Positions 44,704 through 53,900 of a stretch of 64,000 nt of DNA are shown in pieces; position 1 is the stretch's first letter, and the number at the start of each line of letters is the position of its first letter. Origin of the DNA: Tabrizicola aquatica (GTDB taxonomy: Bacteria > Pseudomonadota > Alphaproteobacteria > Rhodobacterales > Rhodobacteraceae); contig NZ_PJON01000002.1 of NCBI RefSeq assembly GCF_002900975.1, positions 248,001 to 312,000 on the forward strand, read 5' to 3'. The position numbers were made by a program, and so were the translations under genes. The notes under the pieces were generated by a model. That model was not told the DNA's origin. It did no database searches and was given only the letters and a program-made list of their open reading frames with translations.

Positions 44704-46167
44704 ATGAGTGTCACCTCTGCCCTGTCCAGTGCGCTTTCGGGCCTTTCGGCTTCGTCCCGGCGGGCCGAGATCCTGTCGTCGAACGTGGCAAACGCCTCGA
44801 CCCCCGGCTATGCCCGGCGCGAGGTGGGCCTGCGCGCGGCGATTCTGGCTGGGACCGGTCAGGGCGTGTCGGTCACCGGGGTCACCCGCGACGTGGACAA
44901 GCCACTGCTGGCCGACCGGCGATTGGCGCAGGCGGGCGACGGCGAGCGGAACGCACGGGCGGCCTTTCTTTCCCGGGTCGAGAAGGCGCTTGGCACGCCC
45001 GACAGCCCCGGTTCTCTGGCCGCGCGGCTGGCCGCCTTCGACTCGGCCCTGATCGAGGCGGCGGGACGCCCCGACTCGCAGGCGAAGCTTGGCAACGTTC
45101 TGGCCACAGCAAAGAACCTGATTGCCGGGATGGCCACGGCGACTCGGGACATCCAGGCCGCACGCGCGACGACCGACCGGCAGATTGCCGACCAGGTGGG
45201 CCTGCTGAACAGCAACCTGCAGAAGGTCCATGCGCTGAACGTCGAATTGCGGTCCTTCACCGGCTCGGGCCGGGACGTGTCTGCGCTTCTGGACGAACGG
45301 CAGCGGCTGGTCGATTCCATCGCCTCGATCGTCCCGCTGCGCGAGATGGAGCAGAAGGGGAACCAGATCGCCCTTTTCACCACCGGCGGCGCCCCCCTGC
45401 TGGAGGGTAACCCAGTCGAGATCGGCTTCACCTCCACCCCCACCATCACGCCCGAGATGACGCAGGCCCTGGGCGGGCTGTCCGGCATCACACTGAATGG
45501 CCGGCCCTATGACACGGCGGGCCCGGCCAGCCCGATCCTAGGCGGCTCGCTCGGTGCGCTTTTCGCTGTCCGTGACGAGCTTGCGACCGGCGCGCAAGGC
45601 AAGCTGGACGCAATGGCCCGCGACCTGGTGGAGCGTTTTGCGGACTCGGGCCTGGACACGACGCTGCCGCCGGGGGCGCCGGGGCTATTCACCGATGCCG
45701 GGGCAGGCTTCCTGGCGCTGAACGAGGTCGGACTTGCCGGCCGCCTGCAGATCAACGCCGCTGCCGATCCGGCCCAGGGCGGCGCGCTGTTCCGCCTGCG
45801 CGACGGCCTTGGCGCCGCGGTTGAGGGGCCTCCGGGCAACTCCGCTCTGCTGAACGCGCTGCACGGCGCGCTGACCGGGGCGCGGCCCCTGTCCTCGACC
45901 GGGTTCACGGCCGGAATGCGCAGCTTTGCCGCGCTGACGGCCGATATTCTGTCCGACGCCTCGACCCTGCGCCTGTCGGGCGACGTGGACCAGGCCTTCG
46001 CCTCGGCCCGACTGACCGCGCTGACGGATATCGAGGCGCAGAACGGCATCGATACCGACCAGGAGATGCAGGCTTTGCTGACAATCGAAAAGCACTATGC
46101 GGCCAATGCCCGCGTGATCCAGACGGCGGACGAAATGCTGGATATCCTGATCAGGTTGGGCACATGA
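44704..46167 (+). CDS. flgK: hook-filament junction protein FlgK
   Basis: 487 residues. SSALSGLSASSRRAEILSSN and NVANASTPGYARREVGL form the N-terminal hook-associated helix. A C-terminal ALLTIEKHYAANARVIQTAD helix closes it. The central domains are long and variable. It is the HAP1 component linking the hook to the filament. It is preceded by flgE and overlaps flgL by 4 bp. Confidence 0.9.
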   Translation: MSVTSALSSALSGLSASSRRAEILSSNVANASTPGYARREVGLRAAILAGTGQGVSVTGVTRDVDKPLLADRRLAQAGDGERNARAAFLSRVEKALGTPDSPGSLAARLAAFDSALIEAAGRPDSQAKLGNVLATAKNLIAGMATATRDIQAARATTDRQIADQVGLLNSNLQKVHALNVELRSFTGSGRDVSALLDERQRLVDSIASIVPLREMEQKGNQIALFTTGGAPLLEGNPVEIGFTSTPTITPEMTQALGGLSGITLNGRPYDTAGPASPILGGSLGALFAVRDELATGAQGKLDAMARDLVERFADSGLDTTLPPGAPGLFTDAGAGFLALNEVGLAGRLQINAAADPAQGGALFRLRDGLGAAVEGPPGNSALLNALHGALTGARPLSSTGFTAGMRSFAALTADILSDASTLRLSGDVDQAFASARLTALTDIEAQNGIDTDQEMQALLTIEKHYAANARVIQTADEMLDILIRLGT

Positions 46168-47165
46168 CCCGGCTCTCGGTAGGTGATGCCAGTCTGACCA
46201 ACCTGCTTGCCCGGCAGGGCGCGCAGCTGCGCGCAGGCGTCCAGCGGGCGGCGACCGAGGTGGCGACCGGCCGGCCCACCGATGTCGGCCAGGCGCTGCG
46301 CGGAGATTTCTCGCCACTGCTTGCGGTGGACGCCAGCCTGCAGCGTCTGACGGCCTATACCCGCAACACCACCGAAGCTGCGCTGCACACGGCCACGCAA
46401 CAGTCGGCGATCGGCGGCCTGTCCAGCCTGGCGGTTGACCTTGGCACCTCGCTTTTGCGGTCCAAGGACCTTGCCACCGCCGCCCAGGTGGATGTCTTTG
46501 CCACGGACGCAAGAGGCCGCCTGGCCAGTGCCATCGGTCTGCTGAACGCTCAGCCCGCAGGTCGGGCGGTTTTCGCCGGCGCCGCGACGGATACCCCGCC
46601 CTTGGGTGCGGCCGAGGCCATGCTTGATGCGCTGCAACTGGCTGTCGGCGCGGCCACCACGGCCTCCGAGGTTGCGACCCGGGTAGCGACCTGGTTCGCG
46701 GACCCGACCGGCTATGGGACCTTCTATCAAGGCGACGATCCGCTTTCCCCCGTGCCGATCAGCCCGGGAGAAACGGCAAGCCTCGGGGTCACCGCAATGG
46801 AGCCGGCGATCACGGATACCCTGGAGGGTTTTGCCCTCGCGGCGCTGCTGGATCGGGGCGTGCTGTTCGGCAACTCGCTTGAACGGGCTGATCTGGCCCA
46901 GCGGGCCGGGGAAAAGCTGCAGCGTTCGCAAGATGCCCGGATCGACCTGGCAGCGCGGATCGGCACCGTCGAAGCCCAGGTCGAGACCGCAGCCACCCGC
47001 AACGCGGCCGAGGAAACCGCATTGGGGATCCTGCGGTCCGAGGTGGGCGCGGTCGACCCCTATGAAGCTGCGACCCGGCTGGAAGAGCTGAAATCGCAGC
47101 TGGAATCGCTTTACCTCATCACCGCCCGCGTCTCGCGGCTTAGCCTGGTGGACTTCCTGCGATGA
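46164..47165 (+). CDS. flgL: hook-filament junction protein FlgL
   Basis: 333 residues. An N-terminal coiled-coil helix precedes the RQGAQLRAGVQRAATEVATG segment, and the C-terminal helix VGAVDPYEAATRLEELKSQL pairs with it, as in flagellin-like HAP3. It overlaps both flgK and flgI by 4 bp and so is translationally coupled. Confidence 0.86.
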   Translation: MTRLSVGDASLTNLLARQGAQLRAGVQRAATEVATGRPTDVGQALRGDFSPLLAVDASLQRLTAYTRNTTEAALHTATQQSAIGGLSSLAVDLGTSLLRSKDLATAAQVDVFATDARGRLASAIGLLNAQPAGRAVFAGAATDTPPLGAAEAMLDALQLAVGAATTASEVATRVATWFADPTGYGTFYQGDDPLSPVPISPGETASLGVTAMEPAITDTLEGFALAALLDRGVLFGNSLERADLAQRAGEKLQRSQDARIDLAARIGTVEAQVETAATRNAAEETALGILRSEVGAVDPYEAATRLEELKSQLESLYLITARVSRLSLVDFLR

Positions 47166-48253
47166 TACGCCTGCTTCTTGCACTCTTCCTGACCGCCTCG
47201 ACCGCCTGGGCCGAACCGATCCGGATCAAGGACCTGGTCGAGTTCGACGGAGTCCGGGGAAACGACCTGGTGGGCTATGGCCTGGTCGTAGGCCTGAACG
47301 GCACCGGCGACGGCATCCGCAACGCCCCCTTCACCGAAGAGATCATGGCCAACCTGCTGGAGCGGCTGGGCGCGAATGTCACGGGCGAGGAGTTCCGCCC
47401 AAAGAACGTGGCCGCGGTTTTTGTCACCGCCGAACTGCCGCCCTTTGCCCGCTCGGGCGGGCGGGTGGATGTGACCGTCTCCGCCATCGGCGACGCGAAA
47501 AGCCTGCTGGGCGGAACGCTGGTGATGACGCCGCTGAACGGGGCGGACGGCCAGATCTATGCCGTGGCGCAGGGTTCGATCATCGCCGGCGGCATCTCGG
47601 CCGAAGGCGACGCGGCGCGAGTCACCCAAGGCGTGCCGACGGCAGGGGTCATCCCCTCGGGCGCGCGGGTCGAGCGAGAGGTGGAGTTCGACTTCTCCGG
47701 GCTTTCGAACCTGCGGCTGGCGTTGAAGTCGGCGGATTTCACCACGGCGGAGCGGATCGAACGGGCGGTGAATGCGGAATTCGGCGCCCGGGTGGCGCTG
47801 ATGCAGGATGCCGGCACCGTCGCGGTGGACATCGGCGCGACCGGGATGCGGTCGCCGGCCCATGTGCTGAGCCGGATCGAGGGGATTCTGGTCGAACCCG
47901 AGACCCGGGCGCGTGTCGTGGTGGACCAGCGATCGGGCACGATCGTGATGGGCGCGGACGTGCGGATCAGCCGGGTCGCGGTCGCGCAGGGCAACCTGAC
48001 GCTGCGGGTCGAGGAAAGCCCGCTTGTCGTGCAGCCGAACCCGTTCAGCGAGGGGGAAACGTTGGTCGTCCCGCGCTCCACCGCCGGGATCGAAAAGACC
48101 GGCACCGGGCTGGCAGAGGTCCGGGGCGGCACCGATCTGGCCGAGGTTGTGGCCGGCCTGAACGCGCTGGGGGTGGCCCCACACGACATGATCGACATCC
48201 TGAAAAGCATCAACGCGGCGGGGGCCTTGCATGCGGAGTTCGTGGTCAACTAG
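47162..48253 (+). CDS. flgI: flagellar P-ring protein FlgI
   Basis: 363 residues with a signal peptide (MIRLLLALFLTASTAWA, cleavage near residue 18). RIKDLVEFDGVRGNDLVGYG and LVVGLNGTGDGIRNAPFT are the FlgI family opening; MRSPAHVLSRIEGILVEPET and VVDQRSGTIVMGADVRIS lie further in. It forms the P ring of the basal body in the periplasm. It ends the flagellar run. Confidence 0.96.
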   Translation: MIRLLLALFLTASTAWAEPIRIKDLVEFDGVRGNDLVGYGLVVGLNGTGDGIRNAPFTEEIMANLLERLGANVTGEEFRPKNVAAVFVTAELPPFARSGGRVDVTVSAIGDAKSLLGGTLVMTPLNGADGQIYAVAQGSIIAGGISAEGDAARVTQGVPTAGVIPSGARVEREVEFDFSGLSNLRLALKSADFTTAERIERAVNAEFGARVALMQDAGTVAVDIGATGMRSPAHVLSRIEGILVEPETRARVVVDQRSGTIVMGADVRISRVAVAQGNLTLRVEESPLVVQPNPFSEGETLVVPRSTAGIEKTGTGLAEVRGGTDLAEVVAGLNALGVAPHDMIDILKSINAAGALHAEFVVN

Positions 48254-48258
48254 GGGGC

Positions 48259-48270
48259 TGTCCACGCTGG
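48259..48270 (+). repeat. degenerate copy of the 15-bp TGTCCAC palindrome
   Basis: TGTCCACGCTGG, which matches the first twelve positions of TGTCCACGGTGGACA except one. It lies 5 bp after the flgI stop, the same place after a stop codon as the two perfect copies. Confidence 0.45.
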
Positions 48271-48390
48271 TCGGCGATGTGGAGTTAGTGAAATCAAGGG
48301 CTTCGCGTTGCTGATTAACCTTTTGGAAAGGTGTTGGCTTGGGGTGGCGCTTGCCAGGGCACGCCCATGACAAACGCAGGCAAGGGGCCA

Positions 48391-48411
48391 AGAGCGGAGA
48401 GCGGAGAGCGG
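48391..48411. repeat. 7-bp tandem repeat, three copies
   Basis: AGAGCGG repeated three times in perfect register. It is non-coding. Such short repeats can expand or contract by slippage, but no function is visible. Confidence 0.7.
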
Positions 48412-48602
48412 AAGGGCGGCTACTTTCCGCCAGCGGGACCAGAGCGGCCAGGTCCGATGGTAGGTCCGACCGGGACCAAGCTTGCGACTGTGGCGCAGCC
48501 GGATACGAGGATTGACGAGGTCGGCGCGACTGGCTGCGTCTTGGTCTCTCGCGGACCAGGAAACTTGGGCAGTCTTGGACGGCAGTGCTATCGTGATGCC
48601 AG

Positions 48603-51113
48603 TCAGCCCTTGCGGCGGTTGGGCGTGGCGGAGAGTCGGGCAGCGGTTTCGGCGCGGCGGGTGTGGGCTTCAGTGTTGCCTGCGGCGGCGTGCAGACGGG
48701 CAAGATGGGCGTGGGCGGCCGGCGTCGCGGCGGCGGTGGCCAGTGCGATCTGGCCCAAGGCGACGGCCCAGTCGGCATCCCCCGCCGCAAGCGCCTGGTC
48801 GGCTGCCATCGTCCACAGACGGCGCGTCGTCGGGGCGGCTACGGCCAGACGCTCGGCAAGGGCGAGGGCGGCAGCGGGGCCGTCGCTGTCGGCGCGCAGC
48901 GCGACCAGAGCGGTGGCGGACTTGTCGTCGCCGGGGTCCAAGGCCAGCGCCTGGCCAAGGGCGGTCTGGCCTGCAGCCACATCCCCCACCGCCAGGCGTG
49001 CCAGACCAAGGGCGCGGGCCTTCGCGGGATCGTCGGGGTCCAGCGCCTGGGCCGCCTCGGCCAATGGCAAGGCCCTGTCGGGATCGTCGGCCAGCGCCGC
49101 CGCCTGTGCCAGCAGGGCATCGGCGCGGACGATGCGGTCCAACCCCTCGGCCAGGCCGCGCCGGTCGCCCTGGGCGGCCAGCCATTGCGTGGCCCGGATC
49201 GCCCGTCGCTCTGCAACCGACAGGCCGGGCAGACGGTCGACCAAAGCCCAAGCCTCTACCAGGCGGCGGCGCAGGATTGGGGCGGCGGCAAGGATCGGAT
49301 CGGGCTGGGCGGCCAGCTTGCGGAAGGGGGCATAGGCCGCCCGCCGCCCGCCGCGCCGCACTTCGTCGGGGACCAGCGCGGCAAGATCAGCAAGGTCGCG
49401 ATGCAGGGTGACCACCTCGGGCGCCCAGATCGGGGCAGCGAAGCGGGCGGCGATCTGGTTCAGCGCGGTATCCTCGGCTGCGGCAAGGCCGGGCGGGAAC
49501 CAGCCGCATAGGCCAAGCAGCCGACGGGAATAGGACTGCCCATAGGGCGAGACGATGCGGGGGTCGGCCAACGGATTGCGGGCAGCGTAGCGCAAAAGGT
49601 TGACTGACCGCGCGACCAGACCCGCGCCGGGCAGGCCGTCCACCGCCGTCGCCACCGCCTCGGCACCGGCGCGATGGTGGCGGAGGCGGCCGGCGACCCA
49701 GCCGGGTTGCGCCAGGCAATCCCCGGCAAGGAAGGCGACAAAGGGCGCACGGCTGGCGGCGACGCCGATGTTGCGCGCGGCGCCGACCCGAAGCGGCTGG
49801 TCGGTGGTGATCAGGCGGATGCGGTCGGCGACGGGGGCAAGGTCCGCCTGCACCGTGCCGCCGCCCGAGTTGACCACGACAATCTCGGCCGCCTCATCCT
49901 GCGACAGAAGGGATTGCACGGCGGGCAACAGGCCAGGCTGGCTGCAAAAGCCGATCACGATTGTGGCGAGGTCCGAGGCGGCGACCCGACCCTCGGAGAT
50001 GCGCGCGCCGGGGGCCAGGGCGCGCCAGAAGGCGTCAGGAGCGGCAAGATCAGCGGTGGAGCGGACGGCTTCGGCCTGAAGCGCGGCGATCAGGGGGCTG
50101 TCGGGCAGGCGAGCGGAGAGCGCGGCAAGGTCGGGCGCGGGCTGGCCAAGGGCAAGGTGGGCGTGGGCGCGGATCAGCCGGCCGAGAAGGCCGGGGTCGT
50201 CCTGCGCCAGCGCCAAGGCGCGGGGCGCATCGCCCGCCTGCAGCGCGAACTGGGCGGCAAGGAGGGGCAGGTCACGGTCCTGCGGATCGTCGCGGGCCAG
50301 ATCCTCGATCACCCAGGAGGCGGCGGCCTGGCCCCGTCGCCGGGCAGACAGGGCGGCGCGGGTGAAGCGGGTCGCCGGCGGGTCGGGTCGAATCGCCCCC
50401 AGCGCGCCGGGGTCAGGGGACCAGAGGCCATGATCTTCGACAAAGGGGGGATGGAAGCTGCGGTCGGGGGGGATCGGTTCCAGCACCATGCCACGCTCGT
50501 CCGAGAGGTAGTCATAGCCCAGCGCCTGATGCTGGCGGTCGGGGTCGGCGGCGGCATAAAGGTCGCGGCGCAGCTGGCGGCGGGCGGGGGTGGCCATGCG
50601 GAGGTGATAGACGGTGAGATGCGCCTCGCGCCGGGTGTAGCCGGCGCCGTCGCCGACCCGGGGGGCGTGCAAAAGGGCCGCGGGATCGACCTTGGCGGCC
50701 GCGATGGGGAAGAGGATCACCTTGGACTTGCCGCCCCAGGGGCCGTCAACGCGGATCAGGCCGGGGGCAAAGACCTCACGCAGGGTGAAGTTCCAGACGG
50801 TGCGGTCGCCTTCGGCCATCAGGCTGGGCAGGCGGTCGGCAAAGCCCTGTTCCAGACGCTCGTCGGGGTCGGGGGTCAGCAGCCAGTCGGCGCCCAGGTC
50901 GCGGGCAGCCTGGAACAGGCGCAGGCGGCGGGTGGGCTCGTCGGAAAGTGCCGCCTCGGCGCTGCGGTCGTCCCAGGCGACGACGCCGTGGATGCCGGGG
51001 CGGATGTTCTCGATCAGGTCGGGGACAAGATGCGCGTCGTAGCGGTAGGCGAAGGCGGCCAGCAGGCGGGGCTGGCCCGGTTCGGGGTCGCGGAACATCT
51101 GGTGGTGCAGCAT
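48603..51113 (-). CDS. large glycosyltransferase with TPR-like C-terminus
   Basis: 836 residues from the ATG at 51113. N-terminal domain: a glycosyltransferase-like fold with LLTPDPDERL at residues 79-88, where DPDE resembles a DxD metal site. Middle domain: a GT-A family 2-like unit from about residue 400 (SDLATIVIGFCSQPGLLPAV, then EIVVVNSGGGT and VAFLAGDCLAQPGWVAG). Residues about 650-836 are Ala/Leu-rich helical repeats resembling TPR or Sel1. Two catalytic-like domains in one protein suggest a bifunctional surface-sugar transferase. Its place after the flagellar genes invites, but does not prove, a flagellar glycosylation role. Confidence 0.8.
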   Translation of the reverse strand: MLHHQMFRDPEPGQPRLLAAFAYRYDAHLVPDLIENIRPGIHGVVAWDDRSAEAALSDEPTRRLRLFQAARDLGADWLLTPDPDERLEQGFADRLPSLMAEGDRTVWNFTLREVFAPGLIRVDGPWGGKSKVILFPIAAAKVDPAALLHAPRVGDGAGYTRREAHLTVYHLRMATPARRQLRRDLYAAADPDRQHQALGYDYLSDERGMVLEPIPPDRSFHPPFVEDHGLWSPDPGALGAIRPDPPATRFTRAALSARRRGQAAASWVIEDLARDDPQDRDLPLLAAQFALQAGDAPRALALAQDDPGLLGRLIRAHAHLALGQPAPDLAALSARLPDSPLIAALQAEAVRSTADLAAPDAFWRALAPGARISEGRVAASDLATIVIGFCSQPGLLPAVQSLLSQDEAAEIVVVNSGGGTVQADLAPVADRIRLITTDQPLRVGAARNIGVAASRAPFVAFLAGDCLAQPGWVAGRLRHHRAGAEAVATAVDGLPGAGLVARSVNLLRYAARNPLADPRIVSPYGQSYSRRLLGLCGWFPPGLAAAEDTALNQIAARFAAPIWAPEVVTLHRDLADLAALVPDEVRRGGRRAAYAPFRKLAAQPDPILAAAPILRRRLVEAWALVDRLPGLSVAERRAIRATQWLAAQGDRRGLAEGLDRIVRADALLAQAAALADDPDRALPLAEAAQALDPDDPAKARALGLARLAVGDVAAGQTALGQALALDPGDDKSATALVALRADSDGPAAALALAERLAVAAPTTRRLWTMAADQALAAGDADWAVALGQIALATAAATPAAHAHLARLHAAAGNTEAHTRRAETAARLSATPNRRKG

Positions 51114-51235
51114 GGCCGGCCCTTCCCGAAGCTGCGCCGATCCTAGCCCGCGCCCGGCCCCGCGCAAGCCGGATGGCCAGAGTTGACCCCGGGGGGTGTG
51201 GGGCGTAATCCGGTTCGGTATTCAGGAGAACACGC

Positions 51236-51850
51236 GTGGCCATTCATCTGCACAAAGGCGACCTTCCCGATGGGCTGACCCTGGGGCCGGTCGTGGCGAT
51301 CGACACCGAGACCATGGGCCTGGACCCGCGCCGGGACCGGCTGTGCGTGGTGCAACTGTCGGACGGCAATGGCGACGCGCATCTGGTGCAGATCGCCAAG
51401 GGGCAGGAGCGCGCGCCGAACCTGGAGGCGATGCTGGCCGACCCGGCGGTGCTGAAGCTGTTTCATTATGGCCGCTTTGACGTTGCGATGCTGAAGAAGG
51501 CCTTCGGTGTGACGACCGCGCCGGTCTGGTGCACCAAGATCGCGTCCAAGCTGGTGCGGACCTTCACCGACCGGCATGGGTTGAAGTATCTGCTGGCCGA
51601 CCTGGTGGGCGTCGATGTCTCGAAGCAGCAGCAGACCAGCGACTGGGGTGCCGAAGTGCTGACCGAGGCGCAGAAGGAATACGCGGCCTCGGACGTGCTG
51701 TATCTGCACGCGCTGAAGGCGGAACTGGAAGCGCGGCTGCGGCGCGAGGGGCGGCTGGACCTGGCCGAGCGTTGCTTTGCCTTCCTGCCCACGCGGGCCG
51801 AACTGGACCTTCTGGGCTGGGAAAACCTGAATGACATCTTCCTCCACTGA
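51236..51850 (+). CDS. rnd: ribonuclease D (exonuclease domain only)
   Basis: 204 residues from a GTG at 51236, preceded by AGGAG. The DEDD exonuclease motifs are present: DTETMGL, the FHYGRFDVAML region and YAASDVLYLHAL. The HRDC domains of E. coli RNase D are absent, which is normal for the short alphaproteobacterial form. It trims RNA 3' ends. It overlaps the next gene (kdsD) by 20 bp. Confidence 0.9.
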   Translation: MAIHLHKGDLPDGLTLGPVVAIDTETMGLDPRRDRLCVVQLSDGNGDAHLVQIAKGQERAPNLEAMLADPAVLKLFHYGRFDVAMLKKAFGVTTAPVWCTKIASKLVRTFTDRHGLKYLLADLVGVDVSKQQQTSDWGAEVLTEAQKEYAASDVLYLHALKAELEARLRREGRLDLAERCFAFLPTRAELDLLGWENLNDIFLH

Positions 51851-52793
51851 CTTTCTGGCAACCGGCCGCCGGGTGATCCGGCGCGAGGCGGGGGCGCTTG
51901 CGACCCTGGCCGAGGTTCTGGGCGACAGTTTCGGCGCGGCGGTCGGGCTGTTGATGGCGGCCAAGGGGCGGGTCATCGTCTCGGGCATGGGGAAGTCGGG
52001 GCATATCGCGCGCAAGATCGCCGCGACCTTTGCCAGCACCGGCACCCCCGCCCATTTCGTCCACCCGGCCGAGGCCAGCCACGGCGATCTGGGCATGGTG
52101 GCCGAAGGCGACGTGCTGATCGTGCTGTCAAACTCGGGCGAGACGCCGGAACTGGCGGACCTGCTGGCCCATGCCAAGCGCTTTGGCATCCCGATGGTCG
52201 GCGTCAGCTGCCGTGAGGGGTCCACCCTGATGCGGCAGGCCGATGTCGGCATCCTGTTGCCCGAGGTGCCCGAAGCCTGCGAGACCGGGATCGTGCCGAC
52301 GACCAGCACCACCATGACGTTGGCGCTGGGGGATGCGCTTGCGATTGCGCTGATGGAGCATCGGGCCTTTACCCCCGACCATTTCCGCATGTTCCACCCC
52401 GGCGGCAAGCTGGGCGCGCGGCTTTTGCGGGTGCGCGACCTGATGCATGACGAACCGCCGCTGGTGGCCGAAGATACGCCGATGGGCGAGGCGCTGGTCG
52501 AGATCAGCCGCAAGGGCTTTGGCGTCGTGGGCGTGACCGATGCGGATGGCGCGCTGGTGGGCATCATCACCGACGGCGACCTGCGGCGGCATCTGGATGG
52601 GCTTATGTCGCACACGGCGGGCGAGGTGATGACCCGCAACCCGCGCACCATCGTCACCGAGGCCCTGGCGGGCGAGGCTTTGGCCCTGATGAACGACCGC
52701 AAGATCACCTGCCTTCTGGTGACGGCCGAGGACCGCAGCCGCGCCATCGGCATCGTTCATGTCCACGACTGCCTGCGCGCCGGGGTGGCCTAG
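51831..52793 (+). CDS. kdsD: arabinose-5-phosphate isomerase
   Basis: 320 residues. The SIS domain (about 30-180) has VIVSGMGKSGHIARKIAATF and VLSNSGETPEL; two CBS repeats follow (about 200-320) with RDLMHDEPPLVAEDTPMGEA and ALMNDRKITCLLV. It makes arabinose-5-P for KDO and hence lipid A-core or capsule. Its location next to lptC-lptA-lptB matches the usual envelope cluster. It ends 1 bp before the lptC start. Confidence 0.94.
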   Translation: MTSSSTDFLATGRRVIRREAGALATLAEVLGDSFGAAVGLLMAAKGRVIVSGMGKSGHIARKIAATFASTGTPAHFVHPAEASHGDLGMVAEGDVLIVLSNSGETPELADLLAHAKRFGIPMVGVSCREGSTLMRQADVGILLPEVPEACETGIVPTTSTTMTLALGDALAIALMEHRAFTPDHFRMFHPGGKLGARLLRVRDLMHDEPPLVAEDTPMGEALVEISRKGFGVVGVTDADGALVGIITDGDLRRHLDGLMSHTAGEVMTRNPRTIVTEALAGEALALMNDRKITCLLVTAEDRSRAIGIVHVHDCLRAGVA

Positions 52794-52794
52794 G

Positions 52795-53403
52795 GTGGCG
52801 GTCGACCGGCATACGCGGGTGGTGGGCTGGCTGAAGCTGGCCCTGCCGCTGGCGGCGCTGGCGATCCTGTCCACGCTGTTCCTGGTGGCCGACCGCATCG
52901 ACCCCGAGGACGCCCTGCCCTATGCCGAGGTCGACGTCGAGGACCTGGCCCGCGAACCGCGGATGACCGCCCCCAGCTATGCCGGTACGACCAGCGATGG
53001 CGCCGCAGTCACCCTGACAGCCGAAGAGGCGCGGCCCGAGGCGGGCGAGGCGCCGGCCGCGGCATCGGGGCTGCGGTTGGAATTGGACACGCCTGACGGC
53101 GGCCAGACCGAGTTGCGGGCCGCAAGCGCGGTGATGGACAAGGCGGGCAAGCAGGTCGTCCTTTCCGGCGGGGTGCGGGTCACGACGAACAGCGGCTATC
53201 AACTGGATACCGCCGAAATCGTGGCCAAGCTGGACCGCACTGGTCTGGAAAGCCGGGGCGAGGTGCAGGCAACCGGCCCGGCGGGGAAGATCGTGGCCGG
53301 TGGCATGACCCTTGGTCAGGACAACCGCACCCCCGGCGCCTATGTTCTGGTTTTCACCCAAGGCGTCCGGCTGCTATACCAGCCGGGCGGCGCACGTCCG
53401 TGA
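52795..53403 (+). CDS. lptC: LPS export protein LptC
   Basis: 202 residues from a GTG at 52795. A single hydrophobic helix (about residues 11-30) anchors it in the inner membrane, followed by a periplasmic LptC beta-jellyroll with KQVVLSGGVRVTTNSGYQ. The family sequence is poorly conserved, but the location between kdsD and lptA and the size fit. It is coupled to lptA by a 4-bp overlap (GTGA). Confidence 0.86.
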   Translation: MAVDRHTRVVGWLKLALPLAALAILSTLFLVADRIDPEDALPYAEVDVEDLAREPRMTAPSYAGTTSDGAAVTLTAEEARPEAGEAPAAASGLRLELDTPDGGQTELRAASAVMDKAGKQVVLSGGVRVTTNSGYQLDTAEIVAKLDRTGLESRGEVQATGPAGKIVAGGMTLGQDNRTPGAYVLVFTQGVRLLYQPGGARP

Positions 53404-53900
53404 GGTTCCGACGCATGGCATTTCATCGCGCATTGCTTCTGTCTGTGGTCCTGGCCGCCAGTTCGGCCCAGGCCCAGCAGGCCACGATCGCCTTTGGCGA
53501 CCTGGAGCAGGATACGACCCTGCCCGTGCAGGTCACCGCCGACCAGCTGGCGGTGAACAACGCCGACGGCAGCGCGGTGTTTTCCGGCAATGTCGCTGTG
53601 ACCCAGGGCGAGATGACGCTGGCCGCGGCCGAGGTCAGCGTGACCTATGGTGCCGACCAAAGCGAGATCGACCAGCTTGTCGCCAGCGGCGGGGTGACGA
53701 TCACCAACCTGGCCGACAAGGCCAGCGCGGCCGAGGCGGTCTATACCATCGACACCGGCGTGATCGTGCTGACCGGGAATGTGCAACTGGCGCAGGGCGG
53801 CTCGACCATGCAAGGTCAGAAGCTGACGATCAACCTGAAGGACGGGACCGGCATCATGGAAGGCCGGGTGACCACGACCTTTGTGCCAGGCGGCAATTGA
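53400..53900 (+). CDS. lptA: LPS transport periplasmic protein LptA
   Basis: 166 residues. The start is read as the GTG at 53400, overlapping lptC; an ATG 15 bp later is possible. A signal peptide (hydrophobic LLLSVVLAASSAQAQ) precedes the OstA-like beta-jellyroll. It has LAVNNADGSAVFSGNVAVTQ and AVYTIDTGVIVLTGNVQLAQ. It bridges the periplasm in LPS export. One base is shared with the lptB start. Confidence 0.9.
   Translation: MRFRRMAFHRALLLSVVLAASSAQAQQATIAFGDLEQDTTLPVQVTADQLAVNNADGSAVFSGNVAVTQGEMTLAAAEVSVTYGADQSEIDQLVASGGVTITNLADKASAAEAVYTIDTGVIVLTGNVQLAQGGSTMQGQKLTINLKDGTGIMEGRVTTTFVPGGN

Larger units (their letters stand above)
48254..48602. other. 349-bp intergenic region with no gene
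   Basis: Between flgI and the convergent glycosyltransferase gene. It contains the degenerate TGTCCACGCTGG palindrome copy directly after the flgI stop, a GAAATCAAGGG motif at 48290, and three tandem copies of AGAGCGG at 48391-48411. The only open frames in it (from 48331 and 48482) overlap the glycosyltransferase gene antisense and are not supported. I see no terminator with a T run. Confidence 0.6.

Noticed and set aside
49674-51146. 490-aa open frame on the plus strand
   Set aside because: It is antisense to the glycosyltransferase/TPR gene and has no recognisable motif.
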